Source: Acidobacteriaceae bacterium (GTDB lineage Bacteria; Acidobacteriota; Terriglobia; Terriglobales; Acidobacteriaceae). Taken from it: DNA of 49,181 bases. The translations under genes were made by a program, and so were the position numbers. Below are positions 1 through 7,820 of the stretch, one piece after another; positions within the stretch are counted from its first letter, which is position 1, and each line of letters starts with the position of its first letter. Below the pieces are notes generated by a model. That model was not told the origin of the DNA. It did no database searches and worked only from the letters and a program-made list of their open reading frames with translations. Location: the NCBI GenBank assembly GCA_003132405.1, contig PKXQ01000091.1, forward strand, positions 9,612 to 58,792, read 5' to 3'.

Positions 1-1335
1 GGGGCGAAGCCCCGTCACCACATGTGCGTCTTCTGATTTTTTCATCAGCTTCAGGCGTTGCATTACGCCGAAGCGATGTTGTTCGTCGACAACCACCAGG
101 CCCAGATTCTCGAATTCGACTCGATCCTGAATCAGCGCGTGCGTTCCGATGACTAATTGCGCGTGGCCCTGCGCGATGTGGCGGCGAATGTCGCGCTTGC
201 GGTCCTGCTCAAGCGAGCCGGTCAGGAGCACGATGCGGTATCCGGCGCGCTCGAGAATCTGGCGGGCTGAAAAATAATGTTGTTGCGCCAGAATCTCCGT
301 CGGCGCCATCAGTGCGACCTGATAGCCGTTTTCAATGGCGATAATCGCCGCCTGGAAAGCTACGATTGTCTTCCCCGATCCGACGTCGCCTTGCAACAGA
401 CGCCGCATAGGGCTCGGCGCCTGCATGTCAGTCGCGATTTCCTTCAGCACACGTTTCTGCGCCGCCGTTGGATGAAACGGCAATATCTTCTTGATTGCGG
501 TGCGAACGCCATCGTTGAGCTGAAAGGCGATTCCAGTCTGCGCCTTCTGCTCGCGACGTTTGAGTTCGAGGCCAAGTTCGATAAAAAATAGTTCGTCGAA
601 GATAAGCCGGATGTGGGCGGCGGTGCGCGACGATTGCAGGTCGGCAAAACTCTCGCCCGCGTCGGGCCAATGTACCTTCCACAATGCTCCACGCGGAGAT
701 ACAAGGCTCAAGTGCCCCCGCACCGCCGCGGGAATTGGATCGGGAAGATCGGGGCCTAAATTCTCCAGCGCCCACCGGATGATCCGGCGAAACCAACGCG
801 GCGTAAGCTTGCCCTGTCCGGTCGATTCGTAGATGGGAACGATGCGGCCAATCTCAAGCGATGCGGCGGCCTTTTTCTCGGCCTCTTTTTCCGCCGTCTC
901 GGCGCCGCCTTCGTCATTGGTATTGATGTCGCCGAGAGTCTCGAATTGCGGCTGGACGATCTGCAATCCGCCGTCGCGATCCTCTTCGACTTTGCCGTAG
1001 AGTGCCAGCATCTGCCCAGGCTGGAAGCGGTCCTGCAAATAGGTCGCGTTGAACCACAGACATTTGAGGCGGTTGCGGCCTTGGCCCACCGTCAGTTGGA
1101 AGATGGGCATGCGGCGGGTGCGAAATAATCCTGAGTTGCGGACTTCGGCGATGACGGTGGCCATTTCTCCGGCGCGCAGTTCGGCGACGGAGCGCGGATT
1201 GAGCCGGTCTTCGTAGCGAAATGGCAAGTAATGGAGCAGGTCGTCGACCGTCCGAAGGCCCTTGGCGGCCAGCACTTCGGCCAGGCGCGGGCCTATGCCT
1301 TTTACAAACTGCACTGGAGTGGACGGTTCCAGCAT
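1..1335 (-). CDS. recG: ATP-dependent DNA helicase RecG (partial, 3' end outside window)
   Basis: RecG is a superfamily 2 helicase that remodels stalled forks and branch-migrates Holliday junctions in the cytoplasm. The visible 445 codons start with MLEPSTPVQFVKGIGP, the usual RecG opening that leads into the helix-hairpin and wedge (OB-fold) region. The wedge is followed by the helicase core: Walker A GDVGSGKT around residues 316-323 and the Walker B variant VVDEQHRFG characteristic of RecG. The C-terminal helicase domain lies beyond base 1. A stretch rich in Ala, Glu and Lys near residues 145-160 is a likely family-variable loop. The ATG at 1335 is chosen because the first residues match the family. 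It lies only 8 bp from the start of the divergent small membrane gene, so the two promoters must overlap coding sequence. Confidence 0.93.
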   Translation of the reverse strand, partial: MLEPSTPVQFVKGIGPRLAEVLAAKGLRTVDDLLHYLPFRYEDRLNPRSVAELRAGEMATVIAEVRNSGLFRTRRMPIFQLTVGQGRNRLKCLWFNATYLQDRFQPGQMLALYGKVEEDRDGGLQIVQPQFETLGDINTNDEGGAETAEKEAEKKAAASLEIGRIVPIYESTGQGKLTPRWFRRIIRWALENLGPDLPDPIPAAVRGHLSLVSPRGALWKVHWPDAGESFADLQSSRTAAHIRLIFDELFFIELGLELKRREQKAQTGIAFQLNDGVRTAIKKILPFHPTAAQKRVLKEIATDMQAPSPMRRLLQGDVGSGKTIVAFQAAIIAIENGYQVALMAPTEILAQQHYFSARQILERAGYRIVLLTGSLEQDRKRDIRRHIAQGHAQLVIGTHALIQDRVEFENLGLVVVDEQHRFGVMQRLKLMKKSEDAHVVTGLRP

Positions 1336-1343
1336 CTTAAGCG

Positions 1344-1586
1344 ATGGTAGCAGGAGTGGACCGAGGCTTGACGAAGATCCCGACCAAACACAGGACGGCA
1401 AAGAATTTTCTCGACGCACTCCTAGCCGTGCTCTCCGGCAATGCGATCTATTATCTGCTCATGCCGCATCTGCCGCCGGTGGCGCGGCATAGGCTCTTTC
1501 AGGAAGACTGGGGGCTGCTGGTCGATTTCATAATCTGCACCGCGATCTTCGCTGCTGTGAAATTTGCGAAGCGAACTGAGGAATGA
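1344..1586 (+). CDS. small membrane protein, unknown function
   Basis: An 80-residue ORF with a basic N-terminus (residues 8-20) and two hydrophobic stretches, about residues 22-43 (containing LLAVLSGNAIYYLLMP) and 56-73 (LLVDFIICTAIFAAV). This suggests an inner-membrane protein with two helices. No catalytic motif is visible and I do not recognise the family. It diverges from recG with 8 bp between the starts and precedes hisC on the same strand by 55 bp, so it could be co-transcribed with hisC. The ATG at 1344 has no strong ribosome site; an in-frame GTG at 1356 is an alternative. The length, hydrophobic pattern and lack of a competing frame make it a likely real gene. Confidence 0.6.
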   Translation: MVAGVDRGLTKIPTKHRTAKNFLDALLAVLSGNAIYYLLMPHLPPVARHRLFQEDWGLLVDFIICTAIFAAVKFAKRTEE

Positions 1587-1641
1587 CGGGATCGGCGGAC
1601 GACTGTCGTAAACTCAATCGCAACATACTGACGCGCATCCC

Positions 1642-2718
1642 ATGCTGAAGCCACGCGAAACCATTGCCGGATTGAAACCATATCATTCGCCGATCCTGAG
1701 CCGCGACGGGCTGAGCCTCGATCTGAACGAGAGCATGGCCGGATGCTCGCCGCGCGTGCTGGCGCGCTTACATTCGCTCTCGGCGAAACATGTTTCGCTC
1801 TATCCGCAACGCGAAGCTGGTGAGCGGTTGCTCGCGAATTTTCTCGGCATCGCGCCCGAACAGGTGCTCGTCACCAATGGCATGGATGAGGCGCTGTCGC
1901 TCGTCTTTACGGCATATCTCGATCGAGACGATGAACTGCTCTTTGCCGACCCGACGTTCGTGATGTATCCGATGCTGGGCGCGGCAGTGGGAGCAAAAGT
2001 CGTGCGCGTGCAGTCGCAAGAAGATTTGACTCTACCGGTCGACGATTTGTTGGCGCGGATCTCGCCACGCACGCGCGTAATCGCGATTGCGAATCCTAAC
2101 AATCCCACCGGCCTCGCGGCAACGCGCGCCGATCTCTTGAAGATTGTAGAGTCAGCGCCCCATGCGGCAGTGGTAATCGACGAAGCCTATTTCGAATTTT
2201 GCGGCGGCACATTGAATTGGCGCACTCTGATCCCAGACCTGGCGCGCCATCCGAATTTATTCGTGGCGCGCACGTTTTCGAAAGCATACGGACTCGCCGG
2301 CCTGCGTCTGGGAGTGCTGACCGGCGCTGCCGAACACATCGATTATCTGCGGCGGCTGAGCTTGCCGTTCAACGTGAATTCCGTGGTGCTGGCTTGCCTG
2401 GAAGAGGCACTCGCCGATCGCTCCTTTGTGAGCGAACATGTCGCACAGATCAAGCGCGGCCGCGAACAGTTGGCGCAACTCTTTAACGATCTCGGCCTGC
2501 GCTTCTGGCCAAGCCAGACGAACTTCGTTCTGGTGCGCGTCGGGCACGCTGCGAAAACATTCGTGGAGGCAATGAAGCGCCGTGGCGTTTTGGTCCGCGA
2601 TTTCTCGGCAAGCCCATGCTGCGAGGGTTGTGTGCGGATCACGGTAGGAATGCCGAAGCAGATGGATGAAGTTCTGCCAGCCATTCGCGAATCATGGGCG
2701 GAATCGCTGCGCGCCTGA
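1642..2718 (+). CDS. hisC: histidinol-phosphate aminotransferase
   Basis: This PLP-dependent fold-type I aminotransferase converts imidazole-acetol phosphate and glutamate to histidinol phosphate in histidine synthesis. The 358 residues match the family length. Visible landmarks are the N-terminal LDLNES segment, NPNNPTG at 151-157 (PLP-phosphate and substrate region), VIDEAY with Asp180 contacting the pyridine nitrogen, and TFSKAYGLAGLRLG with the Schiff-base lysine at 214. The C-terminal NFVLVRVG and VRITVG strands are also present. No other his genes are nearby, so the gene stands alone. HisC paralogues can also act on aromatic or other phosphorylated substrates, so the exact substrate is inferred from family resemblance. 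The ATG at 1642 gives a normal N-terminus. Confidence 0.88.
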   Translation: MLKPRETIAGLKPYHSPILSRDGLSLDLNESMAGCSPRVLARLHSLSAKHVSLYPQREAGERLLANFLGIAPEQVLVTNGMDEALSLVFTAYLDRDDELLFADPTFVMYPMLGAAVGAKVVRVQSQEDLTLPVDDLLARISPRTRVIAIANPNNPTGLAATRADLLKIVESAPHAAVVIDEAYFEFCGGTLNWRTLIPDLARHPNLFVARTFSKAYGLAGLRLGVLTGAAEHIDYLRRLSLPFNVNSVVLACLEEALADRSFVSEHVAQIKRGREQLAQLFNDLGLRFWPSQTNFVLVRVGHAAKTFVEAMKRRGVLVRDFSASPCCEGCVRITVGMPKQMDEVLPAIRESWAESLRA

Positions 2719-2806
2719 TCGCTCGCAGCTGCGCCTCGACGTTCGGCGCCAGGGAACCTTAGTGCCGACTACAACCTGATCCCGGAGTCGAGCAAAATAT
2801 ATCCGC

Positions 2807-3143
2807 ATGTGGACAATTCTGCTCCTGACCCTCTCCAACATCTTTATGACCTTTGCCTGGTACGGGCATCTGAAGTATCGCCACGCGCCGCTGTTTAAGG
2901 TCATCGTCATAAGCTGGCTCATCGCTTTTGCGGAATACTGTTTTCAGGTGCCGGCCAACCGCATCGGCTCCTACGAATTTAGCGTGGCGCAGCTCAAGAC
3001 CATTCAAGAAGTGATTACCTTGACGGTATTTTCCGTCTTTTCGGTCCTCTATTTTCTATTTTCATCAACCGCTGAAATGGAACTACTATGCAGGCTTCGC
3101 GCTGATCGCATGCGCCGTCGCGGTGATCTTCAAGAAGTGGTGA
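2807..3143 (+). pseudogene. DUF486 (DMT-like) small membrane protein, frameshifted by a 7-bp duplication
   Basis: Residues 1-82 match the DUF486 family of four-helix DMT-like membrane proteins: TILLLTLSNIFMTFAWYGHL, then EYCFQVPANRIGSYEF and AQLKTIQEVITL. After VLYF the reading frame changes. The original frame runs into 56 residues of non-membrane sequence ending at 3223. The +1 frame from 3057 continues the family (YFHQPLKWNYYAGFALIA, then VAVIFKKW and a TGA at 3141-3143). The break coincides with two adjacent copies of TATTTTC at 3050-3056 and 3057-3063; removing one copy restores a 109-residue protein of family length. The gene is therefore disrupted, slippage-prone, or carries an assembly error. 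The start ATG at 2807 gives the expected N-terminus. Confidence 0.8.
3050..3063. repeat. 7-bp tandem duplication (TATTTTC x2) inside the DUF486 gene
   Basis: Two perfect abutting copies of TATTTTC. The second copy shifts the DUF486 reading frame by one base. Directly visible; deletion of either copy joins the two family-matching halves. Confidence 0.85.
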
Positions 3144-3207
3144 TGGCGGACAGGCAGCGAATGACAATGCGCTGCCGAGGCTGTTTCCCGTATCATGTTT
3201 TTGGCGC

Positions 3208-3262
3208 TAGCACTAAAAGCTAAGCGCTAAAGGCTAAGCGCTAAAGGCTAATCGCCAAATGC
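3208..3262. repeat. 14-bp tandem repeat array over the ETF-QO start
   Basis: Two perfect copies of TAAGCGCTAAAGGC occupy 3221-3234 and 3235-3248. They are flanked by a degenerate copy upstream (about 3208-3220) and one downstream (3249-3262, TAATCGCCAAATGC). The last degenerate copy contains the ATG at 3259 of the ETF-ubiquinone oxidoreductase gene, and no conventional Shine-Dalgarno precedes that ATG. Confidence 0.8.
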
Positions 3263-4983
3263 TGATCTTCCGCAAGCCCCTCCCCAACGTCGAGCATCCT
3301 GAAATGCCCGCCGACGTGGTCATCGTCGGCGGCGGCCCAGCCGGCATGGCCTGTGCGCTGCGGCTTTCGCAGCTGATCGACGAGCACAACGGGCGCCATC
3401 CGGAATCTCCGCTCAGCAAAGAAAATATTTACGTGCTCGAAAAAGCGCGCGAGGCCGGGCAGCACTGTCTTTCGGGCGCCCTCCTCGATCCGCGCTCGAT
3501 GAAAGAATTGCTGCCGGGATTTGAGAACGAAGCCCCGCTCGACGCCGTCGTACACAAAGAAGCCGTCCACTTCCTGACGCGCAACGATCACTACGAGCTG
3601 CCTCTAACGCCACCGCCGTTGCAGGATCACGGCAACTACGTCATCTCGATCAACCGCTTCGTGAAGTGGCTGGCCAGCAAAGTCGAAGAAGCGGGCATCA
3701 CGATTTTTACGGGCTTCGCGGGCTCGGAATTGCTCTTTGACCGCGGCTCGGAAGGCAGTCGCGTCATCGGCGTGCGCACCGACGATAAAGGCGTCGACAA
3801 GCAGAATCAGCCGAAATCGAATTTCGAACCAGGCTACGACGTGAAAGCAAAGGTAGTCGTCCTCGCCGAAGGCACGCGCGGATCGCTCACCAAGCAACTT
3901 ATTCAAAAGTGCGATTTGATGAAAGACCGCAATCCGCAGACTTACGGTGTGGGCGTGAAAGAGCTGTGGGAGGTGCCGTCCGGCCGCATCGAGGCCGGTA
4001 AAGTGATCTATACGATGGGTTATCCGCTGACCGCAAAAGAGTATGGCGGCGCGTGGATATACGGCTCGAAAGACAATACTGTCTCGCTCGGCTTCGTTAC
4101 AGGGCTCGATTATAGCGATCCGCGCCTCGATCCGCAGCATGTGCTGCAGGCTTTCAAGGAGCATCCTTTTATGGCGCGCTTGCTCGGCGGAGGCAAGATG
4201 ATCCGCTACGGTGCGAAATCCCTTCCCTATGGCGGATGGTGGTCACTGCCGCCGCTCGGCGGTGACGGCTGGATGATCGTCGGCGATTCCGCTGGCTTTC
4301 TGAATTCCGCGCGCCTCAAAGGTATTCATCTCGCGATTAAGAGCGGCATGCTGGCGGCGGAGACGGCTTTTGAAGCGCTCGTGAAATCGGACGCATCGGC
4401 GGAGATTCTCGGCAAATATCAGCGCCGAGTCGAGACCAGTTGGATTTACGACGAACTCTGGCCGGTGCGCAACTTCCACCAGGGATTTAAGAACGGCATG
4501 GTTGCGGGCTTGTTCAACACCGTGTTGCAGGATATTTTCCCCGGCGGCCTGCGCAATCGTGTGCCCTCGCATTCTGGTTACGAGAACCTACAACCCATCG
4601 CCAAACTGCCCGCTAACGGAGGGCCGGAAGCCCACATGCTCGGTCCGGCAAAGGGCGATGGCAGGCTGACCTTCGACAAACTCACGGATCTCTATCATTC
4701 CGGCACCAAGCATGAAGAGGACCAGCCCGCGCATTTGCTTATCGACGACACCAACATTTGCAACGATCGCTGCGTGAAAGAGTTTGGCAGCCCCTGCCAG
4801 AACTTCTGCCCCGCGAACGTCTACGAGATGATCGAGGACGCCTCGGCTCCGAATGGGAAGCGCATCAGTCTCAATCCGGCTAACTGCGTTCACTGCAAGA
4901 CCTGCGATATTCAGGACCCGTACCAGATCATTACCTGGGTGCCACCCGAGGGAGGCGGCGGCCCAAATTACGACGGAATGTAG
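3259..4983 (+). CDS. electron-transfer flavoprotein-ubiquinone oxidoreductase
   Basis: ETF-QO carries electrons from reduced electron-transfer flavoprotein (fed by acyl-CoA and other dehydrogenases) to the quinone pool at the cytoplasmic membrane. The 574 residues match the family. The FAD Rossmann motif VVIVGGGPAGM is at 20-30, followed by EKAREAGQHCLSGALLDPR typical of ETF-QO. The C-terminal single [4Fe-4S] ferredoxin-like domain has ligands Cys517 (in NFCPANVYE), Cys543, Cys546 and Cys549 (NCVHCKTCDI), then the invariant tail WVPPEGGGGPNYDGM. All four cluster ligands are present, so it should be active. No etfA/etfB genes are in the window. The N-terminus MLIFRKPLPNVEHPEM fits acidobacterial homologues, but the start sits inside a 14-bp repeat array and lacks a clear ribosome site. 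Confidence 0.93.
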   Translation: MLIFRKPLPNVEHPEMPADVVIVGGGPAGMACALRLSQLIDEHNGRHPESPLSKENIYVLEKAREAGQHCLSGALLDPRSMKELLPGFENEAPLDAVVHKEAVHFLTRNDHYELPLTPPPLQDHGNYVISINRFVKWLASKVEEAGITIFTGFAGSELLFDRGSEGSRVIGVRTDDKGVDKQNQPKSNFEPGYDVKAKVVVLAEGTRGSLTKQLIQKCDLMKDRNPQTYGVGVKELWEVPSGRIEAGKVIYTMGYPLTAKEYGGAWIYGSKDNTVSLGFVTGLDYSDPRLDPQHVLQAFKEHPFMARLLGGGKMIRYGAKSLPYGGWWSLPPLGGDGWMIVGDSAGFLNSARLKGIHLAIKSGMLAAETAFEALVKSDASAEILGKYQRRVETSWIYDELWPVRNFHQGFKNGMVAGLFNTVLQDIFPGGLRNRVPSHSGYENLQPIAKLPANGGPEAHMLGPAKGDGRLTFDKLTDLYHSGTKHEEDQPAHLLIDDTNICNDRCVKEFGSPCQNFCPANVYEMIEDASAPNGKRISLNPANCVHCKTCDIQDPYQIITWVPPEGGGGPNYDGM

Positions 4984-5035
4984 CCCAAAAAGCCCGTAGA
5001 TAAAGGCCGGAGCGAAACACTGGTCGACCTTCCCA

Positions 5036-5090
5036 ACCGGGTATATACTGCTCGCGTCACTTTTTGCACTAACCCGGATATAACCGGGCG
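5036..5090 (+). promoter_or_regulatory. candidate control region upstream of the PIN/TRAM gene
   Basis: The 240-bp gap after the ETF-QO gene has no ORF. It contains TATACT at 5044-5049 (a possible -10, without a convincing -35) and the interrupted palindrome CCCGG-N6-CCGGG at 5073-5088, with a related AACCGGG just upstream. Only pattern evidence supports a promoter or operator here. Confidence 0.25.
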
Positions 5091-5223
5091 CGGGGCGCAT
5101 TCTAATTTTCTTATAGCTCCGTGAATAGAACGCTGGCGCCGGGCTCTTACTATTATTTCCCCGGATGACTGGCGGCGGGCGGGAATCGCTAAAGCGGTAC
5201 CTTCTCCGAGAGAGGTCTTACTC

Positions 5224-6354
5224 GTGGACGTCCTACTTATACGCCTTCTGTTTATTTTAATTGTCGCTGTTATCTGCTCTCTGATTCGTCCCTTTAACCT
5301 GCCCTCGCATCTTGACGCCGCCGTCGGTCTGGTGATCGGCGCCGCCATCATCGTGTTCGAGTGGAGGTTGCGCGCGATGAGTCTGAAGCGCCTGATCGGC
5401 GCCGCCATCGGCAGCGTGCTTGGCATTATCGGCGCCTATCTCTTCGCTCTCGTCATTCGCAATAGCTTGCCTCCGAGCCCGGTGCAAAGCTTCCTCCAGA
5501 TTATGGTCATGCTGGTCATGGCTTATGTCGGCCTCGCGGTCGGGTCTAATAAGGGCGACTTACTCAATCTGGCGGCCCTCGGCGGAATCTTCGGCGGCGA
5601 AAAGTCGGGTAAGAAGAGTTACAAGATATTGGATACCAGTGTCATCATCGACGGCCGTATCGCCGACATCGCCGAGACCGGCTTCCTCGATGGACTGATT
5701 GTGATTCCCCAGTTTGTGCTGCGCGAGTTACAACTGGTGGCCGACTCCGCCGACTCGCTCAAGCGCAATCGCGGCCGCCGCGGCCTTGACATATTGCAAC
5801 GCCTGCAAAAAACTGCGTCAGTTCAAATTCAGATTGTGGAAGACGACTTTCCCAGCGTTCGCGAAGTTGATATGAAGCTCATCGAACTCGCCAAGCTCTA
5901 TGAGGGCAAGATTCTAACCAACGACTTCAATCTCAACAAAGTCGCCCAGTTACAGGGCGTCGCCGTGCTCAACATTAACGAACTCGCGAACTCGCTCAAG
6001 CCCATCGTTCTGCCCGGCGAAATCATGCGCGTATTCATCCTCAAGGAAGGCAAAGAATACAACCAGGGCGTTGCTTATCTCGATGATGGCACCATGGTGG
6101 TCGTCGATAACGCGCGCAAGATGATTGGCAAGACGATCGACATTTCGGTGACGTCAGTCCTACAAACGACGGCGGGCAAGATGATCTTTGGCAAGTGGGA
6201 TGAACGCGCGACCGGCCGTCACGATTCCAAGATAACGGTGCCGCCGGTGTCGACGCCTCCCACCACAACGTCTACCCCCACTACGACCAGTGGGCCGGCT
6301 TCCGATCCGGCAAAGAAAGCCATCTCGGCGGTCGGCGACCGCGCCGCCGACTAG
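5224..6354 (+). CDS. YacL-like membrane protein with PIN and TRAM domains
   Basis: Four N-terminal hydrophobic segments (about residues 4-21, 31-46, 57-78 and 88-107) anchor the protein in the membrane. A PIN nuclease domain follows (about 134-250), with acidic residues in [11 protein letters not shown] (Asp137, Asp143), Glu168 in VLRELQ and Asp234 in LTNDFNL, the usual metal-binding set. A TRAM RNA-binding module spans about 260-322 ([26 protein letters not shown]). The last 40 residues are a Thr/Pro-rich tail. The family (YacL, PilT/PIN-TRAM ATPase-less) is widespread, but its substrate is poorly defined; RNA cleavage is inferred from the domains. The start is GTG at 5224, preceded by a purine-rich GAGAGAGG. 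It lies upstream of ispD and ispF in the same direction. Confidence 0.85.
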   Translation: MDVLLIRLLFILIVAVICSLIRPFNLPSHLDAAVGLVIGAAIIVFEWRLRAMSLKRLIGAAIGSVLGIIGAYLFALVIRNSLPPSPVQSFLQIMVMLVMAYVGLAVGSNKGDLLNLAALGGIFGGEKSGKKSYKILDTSVIIDGRIADIAETGFLDGLIVIPQFVLRELQLVADSADSLKRNRGRRGLDILQRLQKTASVQIQIVEDDFPSVREVDMKLIELAKLYEGKILTNDFNLNKVAQLQGVAVLNINELANSLKPIVLPGEIMRVFILKEGKEYNQGVAYLDDGTMVVVDNARKMIGKTIDISVTSVLQTTAGKMIFGKWDERATGRHDSKITVPPVSTPPTTTSTPTTTSGPASDPAKKAISAVGDRAAD

Positions 6355-6460
6355 CTTCGCTTCAGTTGCCGATTGGGTTTTACCTTGCGTTACGCAGTGG
6401 CGCGGGTTCGTGGCAACTCGCGCTTGTGCCGCGTGCGGGAAAAAGTCCTACGTCCTGTAC

Positions 6461-6466
6461 TATACT
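6461..6466 (+). promoter_or_regulatory. -10 element of ispD, nearly leaderless
   Basis: TATACT lies 10 nt upstream of the ispD ATG, so a transcript starting about 7 nt downstream would carry only a few untranslated bases. No good -35 is visible and no Shine-Dalgarno fits between the -10 and the ATG. Confidence 0.4.
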
Positions 6467-6476
6467 GATCGCCCCT

Positions 6477-7223
6477 ATGAAGGTTTTTGTCATTATTCCC
6501 GCGGCCGGACTGGGCACGCGCATGGCGGCGCAGTCGGCGGACCGGACTAAGAAAAAGGCGCCGACCAAACAGTTCAAAGAAATTGACGGCGTGCCCATTC
6601 TCGTTCACACGCTGCGCAAGTTTGCCGCCGTGTCCGCCGTTTACGAAATTATTGTTGCTCTGCGCAAGGACGAGATTGCCGGCTTTCGCACCCAAATCGA
6701 AAACGAATATCCGGAAATTCTGAATAAGCGCGTGCAAATGGTCGAAGGCGGCGAGCATCGCCAGGATTCTGTAGCCAGTGCGTTGGCCCGCACCGCAGCC
6801 GATGCGGATGACATCGTCCTGGTTCACGATGCGGTTCGGCCATTTGTAACACCCGAGATTATTAATTATGTGATCGAGGTCGCGCACAAACATGGCGCTG
6901 CTATCGCGGGCTGGCCTGCCGTTGACACGGTGAAACAGGTAGAGCGAACCGCAGATGGCGCGCTGATCAAAGCGACGATTCCGCGGGCGAGCATTGTGCT
7001 GGCGCAGACTCCGCAAGGTTTTCGCTACAGCATCCTGAAAAAAGCTTTCGATGAGGCTGCAGCCGACGGCTTTCTCGGCACCGACGAGGCCTCGCTGATC
7101 GAACGCGCCGGACTGCCGGTGATGGTCGTGATGGGGTCGGCGCGCAATATAAAAATCACCACGCCGGCCGACATGGAATTGGCTGAGTTCTATCTCGATA
7201 TCGAAAATAAGGAAAAATCTTGA
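6477..7223 (+). CDS. ispD: 2-C-methyl-D-erythritol 4-phosphate cytidylyltransferase
   Basis: IspD transfers CMP from CTP to methylerythritol phosphate in the non-mevalonate isoprenoid pathway. The 248-residue protein has the nucleotide-binding start MKVFVIIPAAGLGTRM, VEGGEHRQDSVASAL, VLVHDAVRPFV, AGWPAVDTVKQV and QTPQGFRY, all family signatures. The loop after the first motif is longer than usual (AQSADRTKKKAPTKQ), before the KQFKEIDG segment. The reading frame is open further upstream (to 6366), but the ATG at 6477 is chosen because the family N-terminus begins exactly there and a TATACT box sits just upstream. Its stop overlaps the TTG start of ispF, implying translational coupling of the two enzymes. 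Confidence 0.92.
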   Translation: MKVFVIIPAAGLGTRMAAQSADRTKKKAPTKQFKEIDGVPILVHTLRKFAAVSAVYEIIVALRKDEIAGFRTQIENEYPEILNKRVQMVEGGEHRQDSVASALARTAADADDIVLVHDAVRPFVTPEIINYVIEVAHKHGAAIAGWPAVDTVKQVERTADGALIKATIPRASIVLAQTPQGFRYSILKKAFDEAAADGFLGTDEASLIERAGLPVMVVMGSARNIKITTPADMELAEFYLDIENKEKS

Positions 7224-7714
7224 GCCTAGAAAAGCGGAAGCCAGAAATGCGCATCGGCTACGGCTGGGACTCGCATGAATTCAGGCCCGGCATCCCGCTA
7301 AAAATCGGAGGCATGTTGCTGCCTCACGATAAAGGCCTCGGCGGCCATTCCGACGGAGACGTTCTGCTGCACGCGATCACCGACGCGCTCCTCGGCGCCA
7401 TCGCCGGGCCAGATATTGGAGCGTTGTTTCCGCCCTCCGACCCGCAATGGAAGAACGCCGACTCCGCCGTGTTTCTGCGCGAGGCGTTGCAGCGCGTCAA
7501 GGCGGCGGGCTACGACGTGGTGAATTTGGATTCGACTCTGATCCTGGCGTCTCCGAAGATCGGTCCGCATGCGGACGCGATTCGCAAACGCGTCGGCGAG
7601 TTGTGCGGGATCCCTTCGGACTGCGTGGGTGTTAAAGCAAAAACGCCGGAAGGCATGGGCACGGACAACGCTGCGATTGCGAATGTGGCGGTATTGTTGA
7701 AGCGCGCGGACTGA
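7220..7714 (+). CDS. ispF: 2-C-methyl-D-erythritol 2,4-cyclodiphosphate synthase
   Basis: IspF closes CDP-methylerythritol phosphate into the cyclic diphosphate and releases CMP; it acts as a zinc-dependent trimer. Visible motifs are RIGYGWDSHEF (metal ligands Asp17 and His19), LGGHSDGDVLLHAITDALLG, DIGALFPPSDPQWKNADS and the C-terminal KAKTPEGMGTDNAAIANVAVLL. The frame starts with TTG at 7220 inside TTGA, overlapping the ispD stop. An in-frame ATG at 7247 gives MRIGYGW, the more usual IspF start, so the first nine residues are uncertain. It follows ispD directly, the common arrangement for these two genes. Confidence 0.92.
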   Translation: MSLEKRKPEMRIGYGWDSHEFRPGIPLKIGGMLLPHDKGLGGHSDGDVLLHAITDALLGAIAGPDIGALFPPSDPQWKNADSAVFLREALQRVKAAGYDVVNLDSTLILASPKIGPHADAIRKRVGELCGIPSDCVGVKAKTPEGMGTDNAAIANVAVLLKRAD

Positions 7715-7738
7715 TACTCAAGATGATCTATGTTGTTT

Positions 7739-7820
7739 GTCATCCTGAGCGAAGCGAAGGACCTATGGATTCTGCCTGCGCGGGCGAAATCCAGAGGTCC
7801 TTCGCTTCGCTCAGGATGAC
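7739..7820. repeat. inverted pair of the GTCATCCTGAGCG-type dispersed repeat
   Basis: Left arm 7739-7764 and right arm 7795-7820 are perfect 26-bp reverse complements around a 30-nt loop. The element begins GTCATCCTGAGCGAAGCG. It lies between the convergent ispF and C26 hydrolase genes and could fold into a strong hairpin in either transcript. The right arm contains the stop codon of the hydrolase gene. Related single copies occur at 39205-39230, 44060-44085 and 44316-44338. Confidence 0.9.
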
